Assembly: GCF_036588685.1 (NCBI RefSeq) | Contig: NC_086378.1 | Location: 81,175,127 to 81,239,126 of the forward strand | Length of the DNA: 64,000 bases | Direction: 5' to 3' | From: Mytilus trossulus | Lineage: Eukaryota; Mollusca; Bivalvia; Mytilida; Mytilidae | In this document: positions 21,295 through 33,056 of the stretch, piece by piece | Layout: each line of letters opens with the position of its first letter | How positions within the stretch are numbered: the first letter of the stretch is position 1 | Translations under genes and position numbers: made by a program | Notes under the pieces: generated by a model | What the model saw: the letters and a program-made list of their open reading frames with translations, nothing else | Database searches by the model: none | What the model was told of the DNA's origin: nothing

Positions 21295-23238
21295 TCATTC
21301 CCTATCTTCTACATACACATTCTCCTGAACAAATTGTAACATGTTATTAAAACTCTCAAAATGATTCTTTTCCGATGCTAAAAAGTGTCCAATAATGTCT
21401 TCTTTTATTTCTCTGATTGTATAATAAATGTCGTGCAGGAATTTACCATTAAACACGAAGGCAGGATTTACATTTTCTAAGGGACTGTTCAATAGTTGGT
21501 TAAGATATGTTGTATACAATATACAAGATTGGAACTGAGCGAATGTATGAATAATATTTGGTATGTAATCCCTTTTTGTTTTAAAATCTCTTCCAGCGAA
21601 GTGCGTCACTGCGTAATACAAATCTTTAAGTCTAACGTCACTGCAGACATGTTTCGAATAAATAATTGTCGATCCTTTAAAACTATTTGTTACTAGGTTA
21701 GATTTCATTTGGTTTAAACAATGATCGTCTCGGAAATCAATTTTTAAATCTCGAAATTCATTACGTTTGATTGTTGAAAACAAAAGATAGCTTATCAAAA
21801 CTGATTTTAAAAAGTAAATGTTTATAGCCGGTTCAGCTACTCTTGCCCAGTAAGTCGTTATCATGAGAAATAGGCGTGTTTGACCAAGTGATCCACATAT
21901 TGATTCAGATGGGATTTGGCAGCATAAAGCTGCTCCTAGTATCTTAATTTTCAGTTCTCTTGGCATATTAGGTATGTATGGACCACGAAGAAGACCAGTT
22001 AGACATATAACACCGGTTCTTTTGAATTCACATAAACTCATTCTATATCGGTCGTGTTCGGTAACACTCGGCTCTGTACCTAATAATAAGGCGTATATTA
22101 CTTTCCGAATTGAAAGACTGCACTCGTGCGAGGATACTTCATGAGTACCTTCTACCTGACTTAAAAGAAAAACTCTCTTGTGGATTAAAGTGTTCAGGAC
22201 AAATCCTGAAATTAAACCTCTTCTATGACTGTCAATAATCCAAGTTGGTACATGTGATGGAACAGCGGACCTATGTACATGTAGGCCACCATATTGTCTT
22301 TCTTGTAGAAGATCATAAAGATTGTAGCTCGTGTAGTCGTCTGGTTCCGTAAAAACTTTAAGGGAACGGGTTAGCATTTCCTCTTCTCTCTTATCCTTCT
22401 TGCAAAAGTATAGCAGTTGTCTTTTCCCTCTCTCAGCATCATTATAACGATATATCCAGTACAAAACTTTCCTGATAGTTATAAAAAAGGGTTCACCTGC
22501 TTCACACGGAATTTCAAATAAATTTGAAACTTCTGTATTGCATCTTGGAAGTCTAAAATTATCACTTTGATAAGCATTTTGTAAAACATTAGAGTGTTTG
22601 CTTAGATAATCGTTCCCTAAGGCAGTGGCTAGTAAGGCCATATTATACCTTAGGTATGGGAATTTTTTCCATAAATTCTCAATGAAATAAATTTTTATTT
22701 TATCGTCATCAGTGCCTTCAAATATCGCGCTTAATGGCAACGACTCAAATGGTATATAACCGTGATGTACATCAAAGATGAAAAAGTCACTATCACGTGA
22801 CAAAACTGGACATTTCAAATCATTGGCTAGCATTTGTATGTCTCTATCAGCTTCAAAATCACATTTTATGTACTGGATTCTAAGTTTTTCTAAAACTTTA
22901 GTAAACGTTATCTTCGCCAGAATGGGTACTTTTTCTTCTGGATTTGCTGCACGTTGTTGAGACCTGCTTTTGACTGTTTCGATTTTCTTATCATCGATAT
23001 CATATGCTCCATCAAACACAACATAGGGGGTTATTCGACGGTCGAAAAGCCACATGAAAAACACTTCTACCTTCTCAGCATATTCACTAAAATTTCCAAT
23101 GGTATCTATATTAAAGTATGCATACAATAAATTGTACAAGCAGTTACCGTCAATAACTAACTTAATGTCCCTAAAATCGCATACTTCCCAGAAGCTTGGA
23201 TTTTTCGTTGCAAGAACAATAATACTTGGAACTCCCAT
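21295..23238 (-). CDS. Asteroid/ASTE1-like protein with complete FEN-type acidic set
   Basis: A 647-residue frame starting at the ATG of MGVPSI (23238). The open frame extends two codons further to a TTG, but the acceptor-like TTTTTCAG lies between, so ATG is preferred. The acidic residues expected for an XPG/FEN1-type fold are all present: D30 (LVIDGNCL), D76 (VFDGAYD), E129 and D131 (DFEADRD), D149 and D151 (RDSDFFIFD). The rest is the Asteroid-family C-terminal region, with the VNPAFVFNGKFLHDIYY segment near the end. It is clearly homologous to the gene at 7848-9719 over its whole length, with the same strand and the same intron-before-ATG layout, so the two arose by local duplication. Of the four related loci here it is the best candidate for an active nuclease. 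Physiological substrate is not deducible. Confidence 0.9.
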   Translation of the reverse strand: MGVPSIIVLATKNPSFWEVCDFRDIKLVIDGNCLYNLLYAYFNIDTIGNFSEYAEKVEVFFMWLFDRRITPYVVFDGAYDIDDKKIETVKSRSQQRAANPEEKVPILAKITFTKVLEKLRIQYIKCDFEADRDIQMLANDLKCPVLSRDSDFFIFDVHHGYIPFESLPLSAIFEGTDDDKIKIYFIENLWKKFPYLRYNMALLATALGNDYLSKHSNVLQNAYQSDNFRLPRCNTEVSNLFEIPCEAGEPFFITIRKVLYWIYRYNDAERGKRQLLYFCKKDKREEEMLTRSLKVFTEPDDYTSYNLYDLLQERQYGGLHVHRSAVPSHVPTWIIDSHRRGLISGFVLNTLIHKRVFLLSQVEGTHEVSSHECSLSIRKVIYALLLGTEPSVTEHDRYRMSLCEFKRTGVICLTGLLRGPYIPNMPRELKIKILGAALCCQIPSESICGSLGQTRLFLMITTYWARVAEPAINIYFLKSVLISYLLFSTIKRNEFRDLKIDFRDDHCLNQMKSNLVTNSFKGSTIIYSKHVCSDVRLKDLYYAVTHFAGRDFKTKRDYIPNIIHTFAQFQSCILYTTYLNQLLNSPLENVNPAFVFNGKFLHDIYYTIREIKEDIIGHFLASEKNHFESFNNMLQFVQENVYVEDRE

Positions 23239-23244
23239 TTGCAA

Positions 23245-23797
23245 TCTGAAAAATAGAAAAAGATACTATTGTAACATCTCATTTTAACCTTACAAAACAA
23301 AAATGATCAAAAATAAAGTTAAACAACAGTGTACAAAACACAACATAGAAAACTTAAGCCTGTGCAACATAACCCTTACCTAGCACCTAAACGTTGTTTA
23401 AAAATGATCAAAAGACAAGAAGCAGTTAGCGGGCAAACTGTTATTGGCACTCCCTGGATAAAATCAGAGGATTCCGAATATCTGGACATCTAATATACTG
23501 ACAAAGATAATGTAGAAATTCCTTTAGCGTTAACTTTGCCTCGAATTTGTTTAATTCATCGTTGAACTGTGAACACTGATATATATTTGAATTGATCAAT
23601 TTCTTTGGTTCTTACATGGGAAAAAATCTATCGAGATGATCAAAGTTGTTAATCCTGCAATCTTTTTGTATAAATCTTTCTTTCTGTATGTTCTCTCTGT
23701 ACAGTGTGCTTAATAAAGAAAGGAATTAAACTAATTCGAGGTAAGCTTCACTCTAATAATCAAGTTGAAGCGTATCGTTATTTATGTCTAGAACGGC
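23245..23797. other. 5' flank and probable 5' UTR intron of second ASTE1-like gene
   Basis: Directly upstream of the acceptor. No upstream exon could be identified by eye. Confidence 0.4.
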
Positions 23798-23950
23798 TTA
23801 CCTTCAGAAGCACCTGAGATCACCCTAAGTATTTGGTGGGGTTCGTGTTGCTTAGTCTTTAGTTTTCAATGGTGTGTCTTCTGTACTATAATTTTTCTGT
23901 TTGTCTTTTTATTTTTATCCATGGCGTTGTCAGTTTATTTTATGTCCCAT
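23798..23950 (+). repeat. 3'-end fragment of a Penelope-like element family
   Basis: Contains GATCACC...GGTGGGGTTCGTGTTGCTTAG and CCATGGCGTTGTCAGTTT, which are also seen (reverse strand) in the 3' region of the element at 36416-38190 and at 42.0-42.8 kb. Confidence 0.55.
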
Positions 23951-24089
23951 TCTAAATTGTTTAATATGCATATTTGTTTTCTTCAATTTCAGATAAACAA
24001 CAGATACATAAAAGGGAAATTCTACATTTCTTTGACTATCGGTTATCCGTCTACGGAAGCCGATAAGGGCCATTCAAAAAAATAATTTT

Positions 24090-24214
24090 ATGTCGTTATT
24101 ACGACATAGGATGTCGTAATTTCGACATAACATGTCGTTATTACGACATCGCTATGTCGTAATTTCGACATATCATGTCGTTTTAACGACATAGCTATGT
24201 CGTAATAACGACAT
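24090..24214. repeat. Left array of ATGTCGTWATWACGACAT palindromes
   Basis: Six units, each a near-perfect 18-bp palindrome (e.g. ATGTCGTTATTACGACAT), separated by 2-4 bases. Central bases vary while ATGTCG...CGACAT is kept. Confidence 0.9.
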
Positions 24215-27044
24215 CGCTATATTTAAAAGAATATGTATTATGATTGGCAAGAGACTAAATGACAAAGAAATTAACAATTATACGTCATCATAATGTCCCC
24301 GATAATTATAAAAGCCCCCGCATGGTCAGCTATAAAAGAGGGAAGAAAGCTACCTGAGGGAGATTCTCCGAAATGCTGTGTGGCATACAGTGTTATTATT
24401 CAATTATTAGCTCCCTTGGTAAAACTCCAAATTTTATATTTAATGTATTCTATTGTTAAATAATTTACATGAAGCTTAATAAGTATATATTTGATAATTG
24501 CATAGCTTTTGCTATTTGAATTCATTGGTTAAAGATATTTATTTATATTGTAAAATTTAATATTTGCATCGTCGCAAAATCTTTGGTTACCTTCTTTGGA
24601 TACCTTCAGTGAGAAACTTAAATATGTTATAGATACCAATTTAAATTAACTTGGCCCATAATATTAGGGCTGAACAGACCGACAAAGTCGATTCCGGTCG
24701 TAGAATAGCTATGCAGTCAAGAATGAAATGTGGAAATAAAAGACGACTGAAATTGTACAGCCAAGCCAAGCCAAGCTTTCCATCTCCCTTTAAATAAGCG
24801 CAAACTACATGTCTTCTTGGTATAAGGGTGTATTGAAGTATTGATAGCTCTTTTTCTACTTTCAAACGTTGGGCGTGCGCGTATTCCTACAACCCCTAGG
24901 ATTTAAAACAGAATCTTCGAAATTTCATCCGCAAAACAAAATAAAAATGTTCGAAAACACGAACCAATATTAAAACAAATTCAATATATGTTTTGAATTA
25001 TGTTTTTACAGCTCTTGATCATCTCCTAAGTAATATCTAGTATATTTGAGGATTAAAAAAAGAAAGCTATGTGAAAAAAACGGATGTCCCCATCCAACGT
25101 TTCATTTATGAAAAACTGTTTTAACTCTTATGTATAGTGATCCTATTTCTTATTTTCTGATCTTCTTGACTCTTAACAGGAACAACGACATGTGTCGGTT
25201 CTTTGTGGCGTTAAAGCCGTTATGTTACCAAATTTCATTTGACTCGACTGCATATTAAAGTAGAAAATGAATAAAAATAGTAAGACAATAATAATATCTA
25301 ACAAAAGTACAAATATTTGCCTCATGTGAGTTCAAATATTGCTGATTCAATAAAATCTTCTCTCCACAGTCGTTTTTCAAACGGTAGCCATTTTGTCCAA
25401 GTTGATATTTCATTTTTCAAAGCAGTTAAGGTGTATTTTTTTATAATTGATCAAAACAAAAGTTAGATATACGAAGAGTAAAAAATGCCAAGATTCTTTC
25501 CTTATTAACTACATATTTGGGTCTTAAAGGAATAAAATGCTTCCATACATTACAAAACGGTAGCCATATTTTCCAAATGTCTGAAAACGTCTAAAATCCT
25601 AGAGACGCTGATTTCCGACGTTAAATGTGCTAAAGTTTCAATTAAATGATTATGATAATTAAAACAAATCGTGTTATGAAATTTGGAGAAAGATGTTAAT
25701 GATTGCTGCCGGAAAAAAAATAATGCATGTTGCTAAAGACTCCGCCCGGGGAAAGAATTTGGAAATGGGGGGAAAATCCCATTTTATAAAATAAATTGAA
25801 ATTTATGTTACGAAAGTACTCCGAAATAGATCATTTAAAGTCTTCACTTCAGTAAGGTGCAATTACCAATATCAAAACAATTAATACCAGTTCACGGAAT
25901 GTTTTACTTCGCGATTTGTCCTGCTATTTCGTGATGAAAATAATTCCTGTACTAGCGAAGCCGGAACTTTTCGTCAATATAAACTTGTGCATGAAATGGA
26001 GATAATTGAAAGACGAATCCCAAACAGCAACGAAAACCGTTTCAATGAATTAAAAAAAAAAAGGATTATATTTTTATTTGCCGTTTTCGCGGACGACCCA
26101 GGAGTAGATAACTATATTTCAAAATGTATATATATGAAGATGACTTGGGAAATAATTCTCAAGCCAAGGTTCAAGTAATTGAAGGGGTGTATTTCGACAA
26201 CTTATGTGTCAGGGAAAATACAATTCTATTCAAATTTAACCAAGAGTAAAAATGTTCGATTTACTTGCAGAGTGTCAGATATATTTGTATTGGGGATGAA
26301 TAAGGATATAGAAATTTTACAATGACAGATGATATGCAACTTGAATGTTTAACATCCTATATGATAAAAAAAAAATATGAAAACCGTATACATGTACTTC
26401 CGTCCCATCTTTCCTTCCTACATTACTTGCGACAGTACTGCATTTTAAGTTGAAATAACTTAGCATTAGAGCAATTGATACTTTAATTCTACTTATTACA
26501 AGAAGCCATGGAGTATGCGCTTATTTGAAGGGATATGGGATGCTTCGCTGGCAAGTTAGGCTCGCATATTCACATAGGATTGTGTACCTAATTTGTTTAT
26601 ATTACCATTTGACAAAACGTTAATTTATTGATTTTGTATTTAATAAAATATATAAGTTTCTCACTGAAGGTATTCAAAGAAGGTATCCAAAGATTTTGCG
26701 ACGATGCAAATATTAAACTTTACAATATAAATAAATATCTTTAACCAATGAATTCAAATTGCAAAAGCTATGCAATTAACAAATATATACTTATTAAGCT
26801 TCATGTAAATTATTTAACAATAAAATGCATTAAATATGAAATTTGGAGTTTTACCAAGGGAGCTAATAATTGAATAATAACACTGTCTGCAACACAGCAT
26901 TTCGGGGACCCTCCCTCTGGTATCTTTCCTCCCTCTTTTATAGCTGACTATGCTGGGGGCTTTTCTAATTATTGGGGGCATCATAATGACGTATAGGTGT
27001 TAATATCTCTTGGCAATCATAATACATATTTTTTATATATAGCG

Positions 27045-27299
27045 ATGTCGTTATTACGACATAACGATGTCGTTATAACGACATAGTGATGTCGTTATTA
27101 CGACATGATATGTCGAAATTACGACATAGTGATGTCGTTATAACGACATGTTATGTCGAAATTACAACATAGCGATGTTGTAATAACGACATGTTATGTC
27201 GAAATTACGACATAGCGATGTCGAAATTACGACATAGCGATGTCGTAATAACGACATATTATGTCGAAATTACGACATGCTATGTCGTAATTACGACAT
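27045..27299. repeat. Right array of ATGTCGTWATWACGACAT palindromes
   Basis: About twelve units of the same 18-bp palindrome, twice as many as in the left arm, so the array changes length independently of the arms. Compensating changes keep many units palindromic. Confidence 0.9.
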
Positions 27300-27342
27300 A
27301 AATTTTTTTTTTGAATGGCCCTTATCGGCTTCCGTATCCGTC

Positions 27343-28612
27343 ACAGTATAGGATATTAGATACTATCGCGACTCACCGGAGTACATGTACTTTAGACATG
27401 GTAAATTATGGCAGTTACGGAAAGCAACCATAAATACATGACGTATACCTCGTTTTTATATAGGTTTTTGTACTCCCTAGATTACTTATAAAACGTGATT
27501 ATATGTACAGGAAGACACAACATTGTTCAATATCACAAAAAACACTAAATAACAACAAACAAATAAATATAAGCTAATATAATTACTTTACTGTATTTCA
27601 CTGTCCAAATGAAGCCTTGTTATTGGCGTTGATGACGTGTTTCTTCAGGAATTATAACGTCGATCGTCTTCTCATACTTGTTAAGCTACTGTTGCTTTAT
27701 AAAAACAAGCCTAGGATATCCTTCTCTGTTTTGTGGAAACTAATCTATAAAACGTTGTAAGGTTATTACTGTTATTTTATAATACGATCATAATCTCAGA
27801 ATTCCGAGGTCAAGGTACAGTTAACGAGTTATGTAACAGATTTTTGTAAAATTTGGCATTTTGCATACAGCTTTAGTGTTATTAACGTTCTGTTGTAATT
27901 TTATTATCGTTATGAATAAACTTTGGATGTTTTTTGAAAATTTATCATAATTGTTATCTATTTATTCTCGGTATCATTTCGTTACACAATCATGTTTGTA
28001 TTTGTTATTTATCTATACAGAGTTATTTGATTTAAAATTGTGGTATGTATTGCTCTTATTTTTGGTATGAAATAAAATCGCTTATATATTAACACGATCT
28101 TTAGCTAACCGTCATTTTTGTTATTAATGTCGATATACTAGTATATTTTAAGTTAAAACTTTCTGTTTCGCTTGCGGATACAGTACATTACCATGTATCG
28201 TTATACATGTATTAAGCAACATTAAATCCTTGAGTTGTATAGAATTCATATGACCTGTTAACTCAGTATATAGAAATATCACTGGCTATTGCCAATTTTG
28301 CTAGATTATTAGCTATACTATAGACAATGTTTTTGCTATTTTTCCTTGTCACTATCAGATGATAAATTCTTTTCAGTCTAATTCTACGCTATTTTGAAAG
28401 GTCATATCTTAATTTCGCCAATGCGTCTGTTTAACCCACGCTATAGAGAAACATTTATTTGAGCAGGCAGGATGTACAAATATACAAACACTTCCAGAAC
28501 ATAATTCCTTCCCTATTTGAGGGTCTAATAGCATGCGGATCCGAACTAAAACTGCAGGGGCGTTTGGCCAGTATTCCATCACATATTTAGTATGATTCCT
28601 CTTATCCTATTT
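27343..28612. other. Intergenic, nothing recognised
   Basis: AT-rich sequence with no supported gene or repeat family. Confidence 0.4.
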
Positions 28613-29888
28613 AGGGACTTATAATTATTTATCTGGGAGGGGGCTGGTCAAAATACAAGGGGGGGTCAAGTTTTTTTCTGTGTGTGGAAAAGGGGGGTTC
28701 AATTTGTTTAATTTAATTCAAAGTGGGGGGGGGGGGGTATCACTTACACTTGGAAATAGTATTTCACATGCTTCAAGAGACAACATGTCAAGAAGCATAT
28801 TGCCAAATCGAAATATATTTTAAGCACAGTTTATATACAGTTAAGTAAGACATCACAAGAATTTGGTAATGTATTTGCTTCATAATCCAAATAGTTCAGT
28901 CATATTTACATGTATTTCACTCTCTTTGATCACTAAATCAACAACCATTACTGCCAAGTTTTGTTTTAATCAGCATAATAGTTTGAAAGAATTTAAGAAT
29001 AAATTAAAGCGAAATCTACAGCGATTTGTGCAAAACGTTGTCCAAAAATACAAAGCATAACGCATCATGAAAGACTATTGTGTAGAGTAATAAATTCTCA
29101 AATAAATGATTAACAATTCATCTTAGAATCATACAAACAGTTGAATATTGAAAACAAATTGATTTTTAGATGATGAACACCACTAATGTTACTTTTTGTT
29201 TTCATTACAAGATCTGTTTTGGTCCATTTATACCTCTTTATACTCCCGCAAAATTTGTACTTTTAGGCTAATAAATCAAAATTTTGAGGCTTTATGTACT
29301 ATCACACATTAATGAATGAAATATGACAATAAATGAGTAACTTAAGTGTTCAAGCTGAAAGCATGAACTATCTCCATATAAAAGTTTAGTGAATCAATTG
29401 ACATTTAAATAAGGCCTTACATAAAACGTAAGGACATATAACAGATTCCTCTTAGTAAATGATGTGTTGTTACTGTTTCAAAAAGATATTTTTATGATCA
29501 AGTTTTCTTTTTTGTTAATAGCGCAATACAGGATATAAGAAAAAAAGTCAGAAAAAAATTACTCAAAGCACTGGCTTGCGCTACCTACTCATATTCATGG
29601 AAGAGCCTCATGGAAGTGCCCTCTTTTAAGAGAATTTTCCCTCAAATATGTTTTTTAACTAAATCCACTGAGAATATATCATTTTCAATATTTTCGTGAA
29701 ATAACATTATCAGTCTTTTGCATGTTAAAATTTTGGCATGTTTGATAGAGGGGAAATCAACATGTTTTGAATGTTTTTACTGAGGGGATCAGATAAAAAC
29801 AGTGAAATATTATAGGGGGGTCAAGAAATTTTGTATATTTGATTTTAAAATGACCAGCTCCATTCCCAGGTAAAATTGATAAGTCCCT
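28613..29888. mobile_element. 1.28-kb MITE-like element with inverted ends
   Basis: AGGGACTTATAATTATTTAT and, further in, CTGGGAGGGGGCTGGTC at the left match the complement of GACCAGCTCCATTCCCAG...ATAAGTCCCT at the right. TTA is present at both outer edges if the ends are taken as GGGAC...GTCCC, a 3-bp TWA duplication as used by PIF/Harbinger elements. The interior has G-runs near 28660-28740 and no transposase. A 65-codon frame inside is not supported as a gene. Confidence 0.65.
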
Positions 29889-30440
29889 TACGTAACAAAA
29901 TGATGTATTTTATATTAAGATTTTGTTATTCTGAGAATAAAATATCACACTGATCAGTTTGTGCATAAAAATACATTTGAGAGGTTTGATGTTTACCAAA
30001 TCTTTTGCAGAACCATATTTGTGTCTGTATGATTTAACCTACCATGTTATATTTGTATCCAATATTACATCAATGCATTCTCTAAAGATCTTTTAGCGCT
30101 CAGTGTGACCATTAATTTATGAAACAAAAGTATAATAATCTAATCATACACTAAACAATCATTATTAGAAAACAATGTCGGTTTTCTAAATATGTCTTGA
30201 ACATGCATTTTCCGAAAATCAATAAGAAATGTTACGGTGCAACTTTCCGAAAATTATTCCAATTGATAATCGAAATTGAAAATGTATTCGGAAGGAAAAT
30301 ATACTGGAAAGATTTTAAAGTTATTTTGATTATTTATTTTTAGGTTAAGACTGTAATTGTTCTGAAAAAAATGCTAAACGGAAATACGTTACTTCACAAC
30401 CACTTTTGAATAAATACATAAATAATGTAGCAGTGATAGA
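29889..30440. other. Intergenic, nothing recognised
   Basis: Short AT-rich spacer without supported features. Confidence 0.4.
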
Positions 30441-32094
30441 CTAGAGGCTCTAAAGAGCCTGTGTCGCTCACCTTGGTCTATGTGAATATTAAACAAAGGA
30501 AGCAGATTGAAAATTGACTACAAAGGTCAATAACTCCTACAGGGGTCAATTGACCATTTCGTTCATGTTGACTTATTTGTAGATCTTACTTTGCTGAATA
30601 TTATTGCTGTTTACCGTTTACCTATATCTATAATAATATTCAATATAATAACCAAAAACAGCAAAATTTCCTTAAAATTACCAATTCAGGGGCCGCAACC
30701 CAAAAACAGGTTGTCCAATTCATCTGAAAATTTCAGGGCAGATAGATCTTGACCTGATTAACAATTTGACTTCATGTCAGATTTTCTCTAAATTATTTGG
30801 TTTTTGAGTTATAAGCCAAAAACTGCATTTTACCCCTATGTTCTATTTTTAGCCGTGGCGGCCATCTTGGTTTGATGGCCAGGTCACCGGACACATTTTT
30901 TAAACAAGAAACCCCAAAGATGATTGTGGCCAAGTTTGGATCAATTTGGCACAGCAGTTTCAGAGAAGAAGATTTTAGTAAAAGATATATAAAATTTACG
31001 AAAAATGGTTAAAAATTGACTTTAAAGGGCAATAACTCCTAAAGAGGTCAACTGACCATTTTGGTCATGTTGACTTATTTGTAAATCTGACCTTGCTGAA
31101 CATTATTGCTGTTTACAGTTTACCTATATCTATAATAATATTCAATATAATAACCAAAAACAGCAAAATTTCCTTAAAATTACCAATTCAGGGGCCGCAA
31201 CCCAAAAACAGGTTGTCCAATTCATCTGAAAATTTCAGGGCAGATAGATCTTCACCTGATTAACAATTTTACCCATGTCAGATTTGCTCTAAATGCTTTG
31301 GTTTTTGAGTAATAAGCCATAAACTGCATTTTACCCCTATGTTCTATTTATAGCCATGGCGGTCATCTTGGTTAGTTGGCGGGGTCACCGGACACAATTT
31401 TTAAACTAGATACCCCAATGATGATTGTGGCCAAGTTTCAAATAATTTGGCCCAGCAGTTTCAGAGGAGAAGATTTTTCTAAAAGATTACTAAGATTTAC
31501 GAAAAATGGTTAAAAATTGACTATAAAGGGCAATAACTCCTAAAGTGGTCAACTGATCATTTTGGTCATGTTGACTTATTTGTTGATCTTACTTTGCTGA
31601 ACATTATTGCTGTTTACAGTTTATCTCTATCTGAAATAATATTCAAGATAATAACCAAAAACAACAAAATTTCCTTAAAATTACCAATTCAGGGGCAGCA
31701 ACTTAACAACGGAATGTCAGATTCATCTGCAAATTTCAGGGCAGATAGATCTTAACCTGATTAACAATATTATCCATGTCAGATTTGCCCTAAATGCTTT
31801 GGTTTTTAAGTTATAAGCCAAAAACTGCATTTTACCCCTATGTTCTATTTATAGCCATGGCGGCCATCTTGGTTAGTTGGCGGGGTCACCGGACACAATT
31901 TTTAAACTAAATACTCCAATGATGATTGTGGCCAAGTTTGGTTAAATTTGGCCTAGTAGTTTCAGAGGAGAAGATTTTGGTAAAAGTTAACGCCGGACGC
32001 AGGACGACGACGACGGACGACGACGACGACGGACGCCGGACGCCAAGTGATGAGAAAAGCTCACTTGGCCCTTTGGGCCAGGTGAGCTTAAAAG
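30441..32094 (+). repeat. Modular interspersed repeat, copy 2 (about 1.65 kb)
   Basis: Same family and orientation as 15712-16993. It opens with AGGCTCTAAAGAGCCT (hairpin) and GCTCACCTTGG. About 500-bp modules are marked by GCGGCCATCTTGG or its variant at about 30857, 31358 and 31858. It ends with a (GACGAC)n tract at 31995-32040 and the strong hairpin AGCTCACTTGGCC-CTTT-GGGCCAGGTGAGCT at 32059-32089. Frames across the GAC tract are low-complexity artefacts. Confidence 0.87.
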
Positions 32095-32756
32095 GGATGC
32101 ATAGATCTATATAGCAAGGTATAGGGTATTCATCTGTAGGTAAACTACAAAAGTAAACATGCAAAAGTAGCTGTGTATGACAAATTTACAAGAAGTCAAC
32201 TGATTTTATAATGTACTATCATTATTTAAACAAATGTTTACTTTTACTTTCAATATCAGTATATTTCGTCATACAAGTGTATTTGTATATGTTAGTTAAC
32301 ACTAGTTAACACTTCAGGGAGTTGAGGGGGAAAATGTACAAATACAGCTTGAAGATTGTTAATATTATGAAACTATACCAAATAAGACTTAGCAATAAAA
32401 CATGTCAAGAAAATAGATAAATTTGCAACAAGTAATATTTCTTTTGGATTAAGGTCACTTAGTGTGCATACACAAATACACCGACTTCATATAAATTTAT
32501 ATATACTTACTACGAAAAAATAAATTGAAGTGTTAACGCATACCTATATTCGTAAAAAGTATTACTTGAACATGACTGACGTTCAAATCGAAACTTTCAT
32601 CCTAAACAAAAAGAAAATACTTTCTATCGAGCAGTTCATCGTCACATAGAATACCAGTCTGCACAAAAACTTAATTAGACAGTGCGTATGCCTCGGCACT
32701 GTCGCCTACATTCACATCATCATGTGTAAGTAATGTAACATATAATTTAACCACCC
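32095..32756. other. Intergenic, nothing recognised
   Basis: No gene or clear repeat is visible. Confidence 0.35.
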
Positions 32757-32915
32757 AAGATGATTCTTCTCAAATACATGTCGTGCAAGAATTTACCATT
32801 GAACACAAAGGCGGGATTCACTATTTCCAAAGGGCTGTTTAATAATTGACTCGGCTGTATAAAAGTATAAAAAATACAAGATTGAAACTGAACAAATGTA
32901 TAAATGACTGTAAAA
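32757..32915 (-). pseudogene. ASTE1-like C-terminal fragment
   Basis: Read on the minus strand, the sequence encodes, with interruptions, the family's end region: a FVQFQSCI-like stretch, then LNSPLEIVNPAFVFNGKFLH. This matches the C-terminal segment of the gene at 21295-23238. The rest of the gene is absent nearby. It is a third locus of the family in this window. Confidence 0.7.
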
Positions 32916-33004
32916 AAGAATTGTAGTAAATCATTAAGGAATTATGATAAACTTTATACAACGTGAAAGGAATAAGGCATCACATATTTTGACTTTTCTA
33001 TCAC

Positions 33005-33056
33005 GTAAACCAGGGACTTTCTATACTATGTTAGTATAGAAAGTCCCTGCGTTTAC
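33005..33056. repeat. Near-perfect 24-bp stem hairpin
   Basis: CAGGGACTTTCTATACTA (33011-33028) and TAGTATAGAAAGTCCCTG (33032-33049) are exactly complementary around a TGT loop. The flanks GTAAAC and GTTTAC extend the pairing past one bulged C. This could be a small fold-back, or a cruciform or RNA hairpin; no function is assigned. Confidence 0.8.

Larger units (their letters stand above)
24052..27336. mobile_element. 3.3-kb non-autonomous DNA element with very long inverted repeats
   Basis: Ends are TACGGAAGCCGATAAGGGCC at 24052 and its exact complement ending at 27336. TCCGTC flanks both sides (24046-24051 and 27337-27342), a 6-bp target duplication that can be extended to TATCCGTC if TA is assigned to the target. 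The arms are complementary over roughly 800 bp (24052-24870 against 26450-27336) with modest divergence. Each arm carries an array of an 18-bp palindrome near its tip. The interior (about 24.9-26.4 kb) has no transposase-like frame, so the element depends on an enzyme supplied elsewhere. A 6-bp duplication fits few DNA transposon superfamilies; no assignment is made. Confidence 0.85.

Noticed and set aside
23239-23244. Two-codon N-terminal extension of the second ASTE1-like gene from a TTG
   Set aside because: No ATG, and a splice acceptor lies immediately upstream; the conserved family start is MG.
24090-27299. Regularly spaced short repeats resembling a CRISPR array
   Set aside because: Units are palindromes separated by only 2-6 bases, no spacers of 25-40 bases exist, and the context is a eukaryotic inverted-repeat transposon.
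28863-29060. 65-codon frame inside the Harbinger-like element
   Set aside because: Too short and not similar to any transposase or DNA-binding domain.
31907-32164. Open frames across the GAC-rich tract of the modular repeat
   Set aside because: Low-complexity poly-Asp/Ser/Val translation from a simple repeat; no gene.
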